DNA of 64,000 nucleotides from Hirschia litorea (GCF_042665075.1 NZ_JBHTBR010000005.1:558001-622000); one strand, 5' to 3'; positions 45,529-54,315 are shown, numbered from the stretch's first letter. The notes: generated from the sequence alone by a model not told the origin. Translations and numbers: made by a program.

Positions 45529-46515
45529 ATGACTTCCAGAGCTCCTGTTATTGCAGTGACAAACCTTAAAGGCGGCGTCGGAAAATCAACAACCACGCTC
45601 ATGCTTGCTGAAGGCTTGGCCTACCAATACGGCTTGAATGTCCTCGTCTATGATTTTGATGCACAGGCAAATCTGTCAGAACTTCTTTTAACCAGCCAAG
45701 GCGTTCAACGCGAACGCAATCAAGATCGCGGTGTCGCTGCTATCCTTGATACATTTGTACCCGATTCAGATAAAACGATTGAAGATTTACGCATCGTTGT
45801 AGAACAATGGAATGCTACAGTTATTGATGATTTGGTACGTAAGAAAAACCGCAACAAAGAACAGGGCTGGGTTTCACTTCTCGCCGCAGATCCGTCCATG
45901 CGGTTTCTTGAACCCTTTCTCGAACGTAGCCCGGGCAAAGACTGGTTTGATATAGGTGATGAACTTATTAACCGCCTAGAGCAAGCAACCAAGTTTGAAC
46001 GCAATCAAGCTGATATCATTATAATAGATTGCCCGCCGCACGTTTCCACCCTGTGTCGTGCAGCGTTGAAAATGGCCGATTTTTACGTCACTCCCACGCT
46101 CGCAGAAACGCTATCTATTTGGGGACTTCGGCAATTCTCTACATGGATGACACACACAGACCAAACACCTTGGCTGGCTAAATCCTGCGGTGCCTCTTTC
46201 GATGAACGTCAATTTGTTGTGTGTACTCGCTTCATCCCAACATCAAGAAGCCACCAAACAGCTTTTGAAGGGCTAAAGCTCGATTGGCCAAACCGTACTT
46301 TCTCGTCACCCATTGGTGCGCGCGTATCAATGAATAGCGAATTGCCACGCAAAACCATCAACAGCCTTCACTCTTTTGGAAGTCGTTACCGCGGTAAGCT
46401 TAAACAGGACGTCACAAGGCTTGCGGATGAATTTACAGCATTCCTCCAACAACACAGACCCGACCTACAATGGAGCCGTATTCAGCACGGCAATTTCCTC
46501 ACTAAGTCACTTTAA
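45529..46515 (+). CDS. ParA-family ATPase without a ParB partner
   Basis: 328 residues. Deviant Walker A KGGVGKSTTT (residues 14-23), YDFDAQANLSELL as switch I, and IIIDCPPHVSTL as Walker B. N- and C-terminal extensions are plain; no HTH is evident. No ParB/parS-type gene follows. Orphan ParAs position chemosensory, carboxysome, flagellar or cellulose machinery, and some are plasmid remnants. Which applies here is not known. The C-terminal RGKLKQDVTRLADEFTAFL looks coiled. It ends one base before the convergent RibD-like gene. Confidence 0.88.
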   Translation: MTSRAPVIAVTNLKGGVGKSTTTLMLAEGLAYQYGLNVLVYDFDAQANLSELLLTSQGVQRERNQDRGVAAILDTFVPDSDKTIEDLRIVVEQWNATVIDDLVRKKNRNKEQGWVSLLAADPSMRFLEPFLERSPGKDWFDIGDELINRLEQATKFERNQADIIIIDCPPHVSTLCRAALKMADFYVTPTLAETLSIWGLRQFSTWMTHTDQTPWLAKSCGASFDERQFVVCTRFIPTSRSHQTAFEGLKLDWPNRTFSSPIGARVSMNSELPRKTINSLHSFGSRYRGKLKQDVTRLADEFTAFLQQHRPDLQWSRIQHGNFLTKSL

Positions 46516-47166
46516 TCATTCTTGGATTTCATCGAGCAAATTTGCCGCCTTCAACGCCTGCGCAATTTCGCTGTGCTTTGATACCCATAAGCGATTATGC
46601 CCAGCGTCACCAAAGCGCATCAAAGCTTGATGTAAGCTTTCATCCTTTTCTACGAGAAACTGCCCATCATAACTTTCTCGGTTATCCGTTTCAGACACTA
46701 ACGGCCATCCAGTGAGCATGCGTTTGAAAAAACCAGCCGTTAAAATTTTAGCGTCCTGCGCACCAATCCCAACATCCACCTGAATGCCAGCATCGCGTAA
46801 TTTATTGACGCCGCCATTTGCAGTTGGGTGTGGATCAAGTTCAGCAACAACTACGCGCTTTATGCCCGAGTGAAGCAAGCGATCCGAGCATCCCGCCTCT
46901 CCATTTGAGCGTGAATGACATGGCTCAAGCGTCACATAGGCAACAGCCTCGGACAAGTCCTGCCCCTCAAGGGAAGCAAGCGCTAACTGCTCAGCATGCG
47001 GGCGCCCACCAGCACCTGTGCAGGCCTCTGCCAGCACATCACCACCCCGCATGATGACACATCCCACAGACGGATTCGGCGCTGTTTTTCCTAGGTTGGT
47101 ACGCGCAATTTTTATGGCGCGCTGCATAAAGGCTAAATCGCTTAGCTCTGTTTCAATGCTCGACAT
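46516..47166 (-). CDS. RibD-like deaminase with shortened reductase domain
   Basis: 216 residues from ATG 47166, preceded by AGGTGAGG; a GTG at 47178 is an alternative. N-terminal deaminase domain: APNPSVGCVIMRGG, HAEQLALAS, and zinc Cys in LEPCHSRSNGEAGC. Full RibD is about 360 residues with a C-terminal reductase; here only its edges are recognisable (GFFKRMLTGWPLV, then KAANLLDEIQE at the end), so roughly 140 residues are missing. It may be a deaminase only, or a decaying second copy of ribD. Confidence 0.75.
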   Translation of the reverse strand: MSSIETELSDLAFMQRAIKIARTNLGKTAPNPSVGCVIMRGGDVLAEACTGAGGRPHAEQLALASLEGQDLSEAVAYVTLEPCHSRSNGEAGCSDRLLHSGIKRVVVAELDPHPTANGGVNKLRDAGIQVDVGIGAQDAKILTAGFFKRMLTGWPLVSETDNRESYDGQFLVEKDESLHQALMRFGDAGHNRLWVSKHSEIAQALKAANLLDEIQE

Positions 47167-47213
47167 ATCTGGCCTCACCTTCGCAAAATCAAATCATACG
47201 ATAGCCCAATAAC

Positions 47214-47249
47214 AAAAAAGCGGAACACCTTTTGATGCTCCGCTTTTTT
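47214..47249 (-). terminator. Terminator of gpmA
   Basis: AAAAAAGCGGA (47214-47224) and TCCGCTTTTTT (47239-47249) form a perfect 11-bp stem; T run on either strand. It lies 20 bp past the gpmA stop. Confidence 0.88.
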
Positions 47250-47270
47250 ATATTTTTTCAATGAAATCAA

Positions 47271-47981
47271 TTAGAACTTAGGAAGCTCAGTCGCACGATC
47301 AGCATCAAGATATTTTGCCGATACAACTTTCAAATTGTCATCAAGTTCGATCAGAAGCGGATTACCAGTTGGAATTTCCACACCTGTAATCACATCATCC
47401 GCCACACTGAACAAATCTTTCACAATTGCACGCAATGAGTTACCGTGAGCTGCCACAAGAATATTTTCGCCAGCTTTCAATTTTGGTGCAATTTCTGAAT
47501 TAAAATAAGGCATTACACGCTCAAGAGTCAGCTTCAAGCTTTCCGTCATTGGTACATCAAGTCCCGCATAACGTACGTCATTTGCAGGATCAAACTCAGC
47601 ACCTTTTTCCATCGGCGGCGGTGGTACATCGTAAGAACGACGCCAAATTTTCACTTGCTCATCACCGTGCTTTTCAGCGGTTTCAGCTTTATTCAAACCT
47701 GTAAGCCCACCATAGTGACGCTCGTTCAAACGCCAATCTTTCGTGACCGGAAGCCATGTGCGTCCCATCTCTTCAAGTGCAATCCACAAAGTACGAATGG
47801 CACGTTTTTGAACAGACACGAAAGCTTCACTGAAAGAAACACCTGAAGAAGCAAGCATTTGGCCTGATTTCTTGGCTTCTGCTACACCCTTTTCCGTCAA
47901 ATCAACATCCCACCAACCAGTGAAACGGTTTTGAAGATTCCATTCGCTTTGTCCGTGACGGATCAATACCAGTTTGGCCAT
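47271..47981 (-). CDS. gpmA: 2,3-bisphosphoglycerate-dependent phosphoglycerate mutase
   Basis: Interconverts 3- and 2-phosphoglycerate in glycolysis. 236 residues. LIRHGQSEWNLQNRFTGWWD holds the phosphohistidine (His9) and the substrate loop; LNERHYGGLTGLNKAETA and the second His in VAAHGNSLRAI complete the site. It has its own terminator; no other glycolytic gene is adjacent. Confidence 0.96.
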   Translation of the reverse strand: MAKLVLIRHGQSEWNLQNRFTGWWDVDLTEKGVAEAKKSGQMLASSGVSFSEAFVSVQKRAIRTLWIALEEMGRTWLPVTKDWRLNERHYGGLTGLNKAETAEKHGDEQVKIWRRSYDVPPPPMEKGAEFDPANDVRYAGLDVPMTESLKLTLERVMPYFNSEIAPKLKAGENILVAAHGNSLRAIVKDLFSVADDVITGVEIPTGNPLLIELDDNLKVVSAKYLDADRATELPKF

Positions 47982-48114
47982 TTGATACCCCTTCTATGTC
48001 CTAAAATTGCCTAAGCGTATTCTTATTCTATTTTGCAATGGGTTTAACAGCCCCCACGTAAGCTGCAAGCTAAGTTTGTCCTATCAACGCATATTCAAGC
48101 AAAACAATTGGTAT

Positions 48115-48351
48115 CTAAGTCTTTTCGTCCCAATATATCTCGCCTTCAAGATCATCTACACGCGTTTGTAAATATCCCCGAACATCCTGAACAGCTTGGT
48201 TATAAACACTTGGACCCACGGCTTCCAAAACTAGCTCCAACATTTGACTTGCACGAAAATCAGATAGGTTTTCATCAAACTCATCTCTAAACATGACAGC
48301 TAGTTTGTCTTGCAATTTACGCTTTCTATCGTCTGTAAGCTCAAGTTTCAT
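48115..48351 (-). CDS. DUF2164 family protein
   Basis: 78-residue acidic protein; KLELTDDRKRKLQDKLAVMFRDEFDENLSDFRAS followed by LLDAIGP-type FLELVLEAVGPSVYNQAV is the DUF2164 pattern. Function unknown. It starts six bp past the M23 lipoprotein stop and is the last gene of the minus-strand cluster beginning with the subtilase. Confidence 0.88.
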   Translation of the reverse strand: MKLELTDDRKRKLQDKLAVMFRDEFDENLSDFRASQMLELVLEAVGPSVYNQAVQDVRGYLQTRVDDLEGEIYWDEKT

Positions 48352-48356
48352 AAAGC

Positions 48357-49505
48357 TTATTCCTCAACCACCATCTCACCCGGTGCTTGCTCACGCCGCT
48401 CATATGCTTTGACAAGAGAGGTATATGGCGGAGCCCACGTCCATCCATATTCAGACGTATTGTGTTTTATTTCAAAGTGAAGATGTAAGGTTGTAGGCGT
48501 GCCACCAAAATCATTCGACACATACCCAAGCGGATCACCCGCTTTAACTTGCTGTCCAAGACTGACTTCAAGCGCTTTCATATTCATGTGCATATAGCGA
48601 TATATGCGACCACCCGCCCGAACATTTACAGTATAGCTACCAATGTTCGAAATATATCCGTCCTCTGCCGCAACCACGACATACCGTTTCCGCTCAGAGG
48701 GTAATAAGGAACGCTCTGCACGACATCCTTCAGGTGTTCCCACACGAATGTCTTGCCCGACATGCACACCCGCTGACGGGCAATAGGGAGATGTGGTCCG
48801 ACTTGACCTATTCTCACAGAAATTATCTCTCCACGATGCCGTAAAATTGCGTGGATCACACTGGTCCCCTCCACCAATTCCGCCGCCATAGCGATAGACT
48901 TGAGATTGAGGGTATGCACGCGCCTGCTTAATGGGAAACAGCATATCAGGCACATAAATAGTAGGATCTTTAGCACCCAAACCGCTATTTGGTTCTAAAT
49001 CCCCTGGTGGATGATACGAAAACGCAGGTGATACATTATTGGTTGGTATCGGAGCCGGCGTAGGCGTCTCACTAGGTTCTGGTGAAGGTGTTTCAGTTGG
49101 TTCAGGCTCGGGACTTGTGGGTGTTGGCGTTGGTGTTTGGGTAGGTTCAGGTGTAGGCTCTGGCGTCGGCTCCTCCGTAGGAGGCGTTGCTGGCTCATCA
49201 TCCGGCACTTTAGGAATGGTTTCGTCAGTAGGAACAGGCTGTTCCACATCTACATCAGGCTCAACGTCTTCATCTACATCTGGTGTAGGCGTCGTAGTCT
49301 CAATAGGTTCTGGCGTCTGTGTCGGTGTTGAACTTGGCGTAGGTCTTGGCGAGGCTGGAACATTTTCAGGTTCCAATAGCAAATCACACCCAGATACAAA
49401 TGCCATAGACGCACTTGCGAGAAAAAGAAGCGCTGCATGGCTCAAAGGTCTACGCGAAACCCGACGCGTTTCTATGCTCAATTGCCCAGTGTTCAATCGC
49501 GCCAT
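48357..49505 (-). CDS. M23 metallopeptidase lipoprotein with Pro/Thr/Glu-rich linker
   Basis: 382 residues. N-terminal signal with lipobox VSGC (about residues 37-40), a long low-complexity linker of Thr/Pro/Glu repeats (about 45-160, mostly T-P-x-P-E type units), then an M23 (LytM/peptidase) domain: HVGQDIRVGTPEG supplies His and Asp, HMNMKALEVSLGQQVKAGDPLGYV and LHLHFEIKH the remaining His. The zinc ligands look complete, so peptidoglycan hydrolysis is possible. The linker would carry the catalytic domain away from the membrane through the periplasm. Confidence 0.9.
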   Translation of the reverse strand: MARLNTGQLSIETRRVSRRPLSHAALLFLASASMAFVSGCDLLLEPENVPASPRPTPSSTPTQTPEPIETTTPTPDVDEDVEPDVDVEQPVPTDETIPKVPDDEPATPPTEEPTPEPTPEPTQTPTPTPTSPEPEPTETPSPEPSETPTPAPIPTNNVSPAFSYHPPGDLEPNSGLGAKDPTIYVPDMLFPIKQARAYPQSQVYRYGGGIGGGDQCDPRNFTASWRDNFCENRSSRTTSPYCPSAGVHVGQDIRVGTPEGCRAERSLLPSERKRYVVVAAEDGYISNIGSYTVNVRAGGRIYRYMHMNMKALEVSLGQQVKAGDPLGYVSNDFGGTPTTLHLHFEIKHNTSEYGWTWAPPYTSLVKAYERREQAPGEMVVEE

Positions 49506-49647
49506 ACCACTACTCCTACCTTCCCTTTACGCTATGTGCATACAAGGGTGGGCTTTCTGCCCATCTGACTATTTCGCCCAGACACAACACTGTCAGAGCG
49601 CAATAATCAAGATATCAATACCTGCTTTCTAAGATTAAGACGGCAAG

Positions 49648-50277
49648 CTATTCAGCAACAGCAACAAATAATCCATTCACCACCGCGATTGCCTCTTCTT
49701 CAGTGATACAGCCTGTATCCCCGTCCAGAATATTGCACTCAAACTCAACTAAGTAATCAGCTCCAAAACGCGAGAACGCCACTTGCGCGCCTGCCTCCAT
49801 TACATCAAACTTCATTTCAGAACGTTCTATTTCATCTGCATCCATCGCCGATGTATCAAATACTTCATTTGTTCCATTCACGATGATATCGTATTTCGCG
49901 CCTGGATAACTCGCAAAATAGCCGTCTGGCGTGAACGCGACCGTTTGCTTGGCGTTTGCAGGCATCACGATTCCCGATGGCAGCATGACAGGCACAGGAC
50001 TGATGCTTGCATTTCCAGATGCCTGCGCCAAGACAGTATCAGCCGTATGCCCAGCTTCAATCGCTTGAATGCGAGCTTGGCGCGCAGCTGTCCAATCAAT
50101 CTGTCGTGTACGTTGCGATGGCATTTCTGCACCGGAAAGATCAATTATTGGGGCTTCCGTAGGTGTTGCTGATGGAGCCACTGCTTCAGGCGCACGCAAT
50201 TTAGGTTCTTCACATGCACTCATCATCGCCACAGCCAGTGCTAAAGCTCCTAAGCGATACAAATTGGTCATCTTCAT
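49648..50277 (-). CDS. Hypothetical lipoprotein, 209 aa
   Basis: Signal peptide with lipobox-like MMSAC (Cys22), a Pro/Ala-rich linker, and a polar domain of unknown family (IDWTAARQARIQAIEAGH, VAFTPDGYFASYPGAKYDI, YLVEFECNILDGDTGCITEEEAIAVV). The last part, with D-G-D-T-G and following Glu residues, vaguely recalls a calcium loop; the two Cys there may form a disulfide. The ATG overlaps the stop of the prodomain-like gene, so the pair is coupled. Confidence 0.75.
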   Translation of the reverse strand: MKMTNLYRLGALALAVAMMSACEEPKLRAPEAVAPSATPTEAPIIDLSGAEMPSQRTRQIDWTAARQARIQAIEAGHTADTVLAQASGNASISPVPVMLPSGIVMPANAKQTVAFTPDGYFASYPGAKYDIIVNGTNEVFDTSAMDADEIERSEMKFDVMEAGAQVAFSRFGADYLVEFECNILDGDTGCITEEEAIAVVNGLFVAVAE

Positions 50278-50837
50278 CCGTTTTTTCCCGGTTGCGCCGT
50301 CGCGTTTGGCTCGGCATAGGCAATACTTGGTAGAGCTTTAAGGCTTTTTATAACCTTTGAATACTCTGAACCCATATCTGTAGATGTTTTTTCATCATCA
50401 GAATAAAGGTCGAGTACAAACTCATTGGAGTATGTGACGCGTTTCAACTGCACTTTTGCCAAATCTGGCTTATCCGCAAACATTGACTTGAACGCTGCAC
50501 GACCAGCATTTTTATCCTTCCAGAAGATATCGCAAATGCGGTCAGCCTCTTGGGCATCTTTCAACTTTACAACGATTTCTGGTGGCGGCCCCAAACGCCC
50601 CTGCGCCATTCCTATTTGAGCCATCTGCTCGGGTTGTGCATTGCCTTCTCGTACGTCTTGATAGGAAGTAGGCACTATTTCAACTGGACCATGCGCGATC
50701 TGCGCCCCATTTTGCTTTGCTTCATAGGCATTATTCGGAGCAGACAAAACTAACCCGCATCCAAAAGCTGTAAAAAGCCCACAAAACATCGCAAGTGGTG
50801 CAGCCATTACCGTCTTACTTTTACTCTCACTATCCAT
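50274..50837 (-). CDS. Stand-alone subtilase-prodomain-like (I9-type) protein
   Basis: 187 residues. One N-terminal membrane or signal segment (about 10-32), a polar linker, then about 100 residues resembling the inhibitory prodomain of subtilases: PEIVVKLKDAQEADRICDIF, YSNEFVLDLYSDDE, SKVIKSLKALPSIAYAEPN. The last motif is the usual end of a prodomain just before the protease cleavage site. No protease domain follows. The subtilase gene is 110 bp upstream on the same strand, so this could be a separate inhibitor or folding helper for it. The similarity is inferred by eye. Confidence 0.6.
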   Translation of the reverse strand: MDSESKSKTVMAAPLAMFCGLFTAFGCGLVLSAPNNAYEAKQNGAQIAHGPVEIVPTSYQDVREGNAQPEQMAQIGMAQGRLGPPPEIVVKLKDAQEADRICDIFWKDKNAGRAAFKSMFADKPDLAKVQLKRVTYSNEFVLDLYSDDEKTSTDMGSEYSKVIKSLKALPSIAYAEPNATAQPGKNG

Positions 50838-50947
50838 TGTTCAAGCCCCGTTTTCTTCGCCCTAAGTCTTATTGCTTCACAGACACTACTGCATGTATAC
50901 TGAACAAGACCCGAACGTTATTGTTCCCACCCAAATAGACCTTTATT

Positions 50948-53233
50948 CTAATCCAATTGCGCATTCTGCAAATTCAGCATAGCGCCTCCACAAGGTCTAA
51001 AACACATTCCCTCTGATCCAGGAATAGGCTCTGAGCCGGGGTAGTGCGTACACTTACCTGAACACTGCAATTGAGTTCTGCTATTCGTCGCAGCCTTTAA
51101 ACGGGACGTAAGTTCATCACCAGTCGCCAAAGGATATTGTGATTTCAGCAAAGCCAGAGCCGCAGACACGTGTGGTGCAGCCATCGAGGTGCCACTCTCA
51201 TATGCGTAATAGCAAGATTCAACCGGCTCATTCGTGACTGGATCATAACAATTTTTCGCGTATTTTGTTGAGAGCACGCCATCTGGACGCCCATCTCCAT
51301 CATCATCGCGAGTCAAATCACCGCCAGGTGCTAGAATATCAACAGCTGCTCCATAATTTGAATATGGCGTCAACTGCCCACGCGCATCAGAGGCGGCGAC
51401 TGACACGACGTTCTGACACCCACCAGGCGCATAGTATTTGGTATCAATACGTGCATTCCCTGCTGCCGCAACAACAACGGCTCCCGCCTCAGTCGCATCA
51501 TTGATTGCTTCTTGCATTGACGCCGGACAGCGCTCAAACAAACCAATAGACAAATTGATAATATCGGCAGGATTTGCATTCCAAATCTCATCCCCTAAAT
51601 CATCACGCGCTGGCACAACACCCGCAGCCCAACGAATAGCATCATTGATATCAGATAATTGCCCACCACACCGGCCTAACGCACGCACAGGAACAATCGT
51701 CACATTCCAAGCGCCACCGGCTACTCCAGAGGCATTATTGGTTCCTGCAACACCCACTGTTCCCGCCACATGTGTTCCATGGAAGGTATCTTGAGATAAC
51801 GGATCATTGGGATCACATGCATCACCGGGATCGTTAGGATTTGAGTCCCGTCCATCTCCATCATTACCCATGAACGGGTCTGATACCATGTCAAAACCGG
51901 GGGCTAGATTGCGAGACGCTTGGATATCAGGATGAGACATTTGCAACCCCGTATCCACAATGGCCACAGTCACTCCAGCAGACCCAGTTTGGCTGGCACG
52001 TGACCAGAAATCTTCAAACCCAGCTCCGCCTAAAGATTGATTTGCGCCCTCGCCCTGATTTTTAAAATGCCACTGAAATCCCCACAACGGGTCATTCGGG
52101 GTCAGTTTTGTAGAGGTCGCAATAGGACGCACAGGCAAATCCTTTGGACGAATTTCAAACTGGTTTGTGAAAATATAATCTGGTTCGACATATTCATAAT
52201 CACCCGACGCGCGCAAATCCTCTACAACACATCGCGTGGCCAACTCAGCGTCCGTTTTCATCGCATTCCGAACTAAAGGGCTAGAGCAATCATCCATTTG
52301 GACGGGAGACGCCACCTTCATCGGTGCAAACCGCTTATATTGTGAATTCAATTTCGCCTTCATCGCTTCGTCAAAATGGGTAGGGTCCACACCAATATTT
52401 ATGACCATATTGCCGCCATCACGAGCATATGCAGCACCTGATAATCCCATTTTCTCCAAACGCTTCATTGCTCTCGTACGTGCATCATGCGCGGCAGCTT
52501 GATTAAGTTCCCGACGCACGCGCATCTCTTTTTTCTGAACTTGTATTTGACGCACAGGTACAGGGAGCATTTCCGGCTCTTCCAGCTTTTGCATCACTGT
52601 CTCACGCATTTCAGATCGTTGAATCTTCTCACCTGATCTCATGGCGCGTTTCATTTTTTGGCGCGCTTCAGGTGAAAGTTGGATGCCTTCACTCGTTTTG
52701 CGTAAATCCTTCGAATTAAGAGATTTTACAACATCAGGCACAGCTTCCTCAATCGCTTCAAATTCCAATGCAGATATCACAGGCTCTGGTGCCTTCATCA
52801 TCGCAGCAGGCGGAGGAGGTGCCATCGAACGCGCCGCAACAGATTCATCAGCCGATACAGGATCAGGAAGGGCCGCGCTTTCAGGCATTTCTTCTTCAAC
52901 AACAGATGTCATCTCTATTTTGGGCTTAGCAATAACAGATCCGACAACAAAATAGCTCTCAGTCTTGAGTGCTTCTTCAAGTGTGCGGTCTGGTATCACC
53001 TGCCCGCCTATTATTACGCCTGCCATAGCGCGAGCTTCAACAGATGCCTGCTCAAGATAATCTATTGTCGTGGGTTCACCTAAAACGTCGCGAGACAGTT
53101 GGGCTTCTACCCTGTTTGTCAACTTTTTGAAATTTTCTTGTTTTTGTTCAACCTGATCACACCCTGATAGCATACTGACCGCTAACAAAGCACAGCTTCC
53201 CGCAATGATATTCAGTCTTTTCAATTTGCTCAT
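50948..53233 (-). CDS. Subtilisin-family (S8) serine protease lipoprotein
   Basis: 761 residues from ATG 53233 (a GTG at 53263 is the alternative). Signal peptide with lipobox LSGC. A long region (about 25-260) rich in Glu, Ala, Pro and Met, partly coiled, is followed by a prodomain-like block ending YEYVEPDYIF, then the catalytic domain. Triad: Asp in VAIVDTGLQMSHPDI (about 430), His in FHGTHVAGTVGVAG (about 500), Ser in YESGTSMAAPHVSAAL (about 690). Cys-rich C-terminus. It would be anchored to a membrane and act outside the cytoplasm. Confidence 0.92.
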   Translation of the reverse strand: MSKLKRLNIIAGSCALLAVSMLSGCDQVEQKQENFKKLTNRVEAQLSRDVLGEPTTIDYLEQASVEARAMAGVIIGGQVIPDRTLEEALKTESYFVVGSVIAKPKIEMTSVVEEEMPESAALPDPVSADESVAARSMAPPPPAAMMKAPEPVISALEFEAIEEAVPDVVKSLNSKDLRKTSEGIQLSPEARQKMKRAMRSGEKIQRSEMRETVMQKLEEPEMLPVPVRQIQVQKKEMRVRRELNQAAAHDARTRAMKRLEKMGLSGAAYARDGGNMVINIGVDPTHFDEAMKAKLNSQYKRFAPMKVASPVQMDDCSSPLVRNAMKTDAELATRCVVEDLRASGDYEYVEPDYIFTNQFEIRPKDLPVRPIATSTKLTPNDPLWGFQWHFKNQGEGANQSLGGAGFEDFWSRASQTGSAGVTVAIVDTGLQMSHPDIQASRNLAPGFDMVSDPFMGNDGDGRDSNPNDPGDACDPNDPLSQDTFHGTHVAGTVGVAGTNNASGVAGGAWNVTIVPVRALGRCGGQLSDINDAIRWAAGVVPARDDLGDEIWNANPADIINLSIGLFERCPASMQEAINDATEAGAVVVAAAGNARIDTKYYAPGGCQNVVSVAASDARGQLTPYSNYGAAVDILAPGGDLTRDDDGDGRPDGVLSTKYAKNCYDPVTNEPVESCYYAYESGTSMAAPHVSAALALLKSQYPLATGDELTSRLKAATNSRTQLQCSGKCTHYPGSEPIPGSEGMCFRPCGGAMLNLQNAQLD

Positions 53234-53586
53234 ATCAGTTCTCACAGCCCGTTTGAATCTCACGACAATCCCGAAACAACGCCACGGCAGTCTAAAACGC
53301 CAACGCTGAAGCTTAATCCTATGTTAACCTTAGTGCACGGAATTTGCGACTACATAATGTCCGTTTCAGCAGAATGACAGATTTATTCAGAGATTTTACG
53401 CACGGTTTGAATATGTCTTGGACACAAATCGACTTATTTCTTGCCGCTATATTTATCTCCCGACACCACACCAATCGAGTGCGCATACAACTTAAAGAAT
53501 ATTGCTCCGTAACCAGTCACAAGATACGATTCAACGTATTTCCTGAACGACGATACCTTATGTCGTAATTATTATTTGAATTTTCT
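53234..53586. other. 353-bp divergent intergenic region
   Basis: Between the subtilase and the sirtuin-like gene. It holds the CtrA-like box at 53314-53328. A 74-codon plus-strand frame (53344-53568) has no ribosome site and no recognisable protein; I see nothing else. Confidence 0.6.
53314..53328. promoter_or_regulatory. CtrA-like box TTAA-N7-TTAA upstream of the subtilase
   Basis: TTAA (53314-53317), seven bases, TTAA (53325-53328), followed by C, so it matches TTAA-N7-TTAAC. It lies about 80 bp upstream of the subtilase start on the minus strand, a normal promoter distance. Confidence 0.45.
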
Positions 53587-54315
53587 ATGTATTATCCTGA
53601 CTTCAAACACATTGTTGTCCTCACGGGCACGGGTATCTCCGCAGAATTTTATGCGTCCAATTTAAAAGACTCTCACAAAATGTGGAATAAAAGTGAGGTA
53701 GAAGACCTTACAGATCCAACATGCTTTGTACGTACTCCAGAAAAAACACATACATATTATAATCAACGCCGTTTAGATCTGAAACAAGTGCAGTTTAATC
53801 AAGCACACGCACATATTCAGCATATGCAAAGAGAGTTGTGTGGTTCACCGACAAAACTCACAATCGCCACTTTAAATGAAGATGACCTTCATGAAAAAGC
53901 CAATACTTCTGGTGTGCTTCATATCAATGGAGAATTGAACAAATCTCTTTGTATAAAATGCCAATATCGCTCAGATTGCAGCAGCGATATCACAATCGAA
54001 ACGGCCTGTGGTAAATGCCTCACTATAGGCTCTCTCCGTCCAGACATCATATGGAAAGGTGAAAAACCCTACCACATAGATAAAATCCAATCTGCCTTGT
54101 CTGAATGTGATCTATTCCTCAGTGTCGGTACAGTTGGCGACGAATACCCAACAATTGAATTTATAAAAACAGCCACCAAGGCAGGTGCTCATTTAGTTGA
54201 ATTAAACTCCACACCATCAAAGAATGCCGTCAGTTTTGACGATACACGTTATGGAAATCTGGTCGATATTGTACCGTTTTGGATAGATAACTTCCTTTAT
54301 GATAGCTTTAGTTGA
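53587..54315 (+). CDS. Sirtuin-family (CobB-like) protein with altered active site
   Basis: 242 residues. Overall CobB/class III layout is clear: VVLTGTGISAE (11-20), a zinc module with CIKC at 122-125 and CGKC at 141-144, RPDIIWKGE (151-159), SVGTVGDEYPTIEF and VELNSTPS. The Tyr58-x-x-Arg61 pair typical of desuccinylases is kept. The active site is changed: the catalytic HisGly of HMHGEL reads HINGEL (Asn114), TQNIDDLH reads TLNEDDLH, and the loop G-I-x-T-F-R is replaced by YASNLK. Probably not a normal deacylase. Monocistronic, before yebC. Confidence 0.85.
   Translation: MYYPDFKHIVVLTGTGISAEFYASNLKDSHKMWNKSEVEDLTDPTCFVRTPEKTHTYYNQRRLDLKQVQFNQAHAHIQHMQRELCGSPTKLTIATLNEDDLHEKANTSGVLHINGELNKSLCIKCQYRSDCSSDITIETACGKCLTIGSLRPDIIWKGEKPYHIDKIQSALSECDLFLSVGTVGDEYPTIEFIKTATKAGAHLVELNSTPSKNAVSFDDTRYGNLVDIVPFWIDNFLYDSFS

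Noticed and set aside
49039..49370. Short repeats in the M23 linker as a CRISPR-like or VNTR array
   Set aside because: Irregular units without spacers, fully explained by T-P-x-P-E coding repeats; some length variation between strains is possible.
49039..49632. 197-codon Gly/Val/Ser-rich frame opposite the M23 lipoprotein
   Set aside because: Antisense of the Thr/Pro/Glu repeat linker; its composition is a by-product.
53344..53568. 74-codon frame in the gap before the sirtuin
   Set aside because: No ribosome site and no protein-like pattern; overlaps a probable promoter region.
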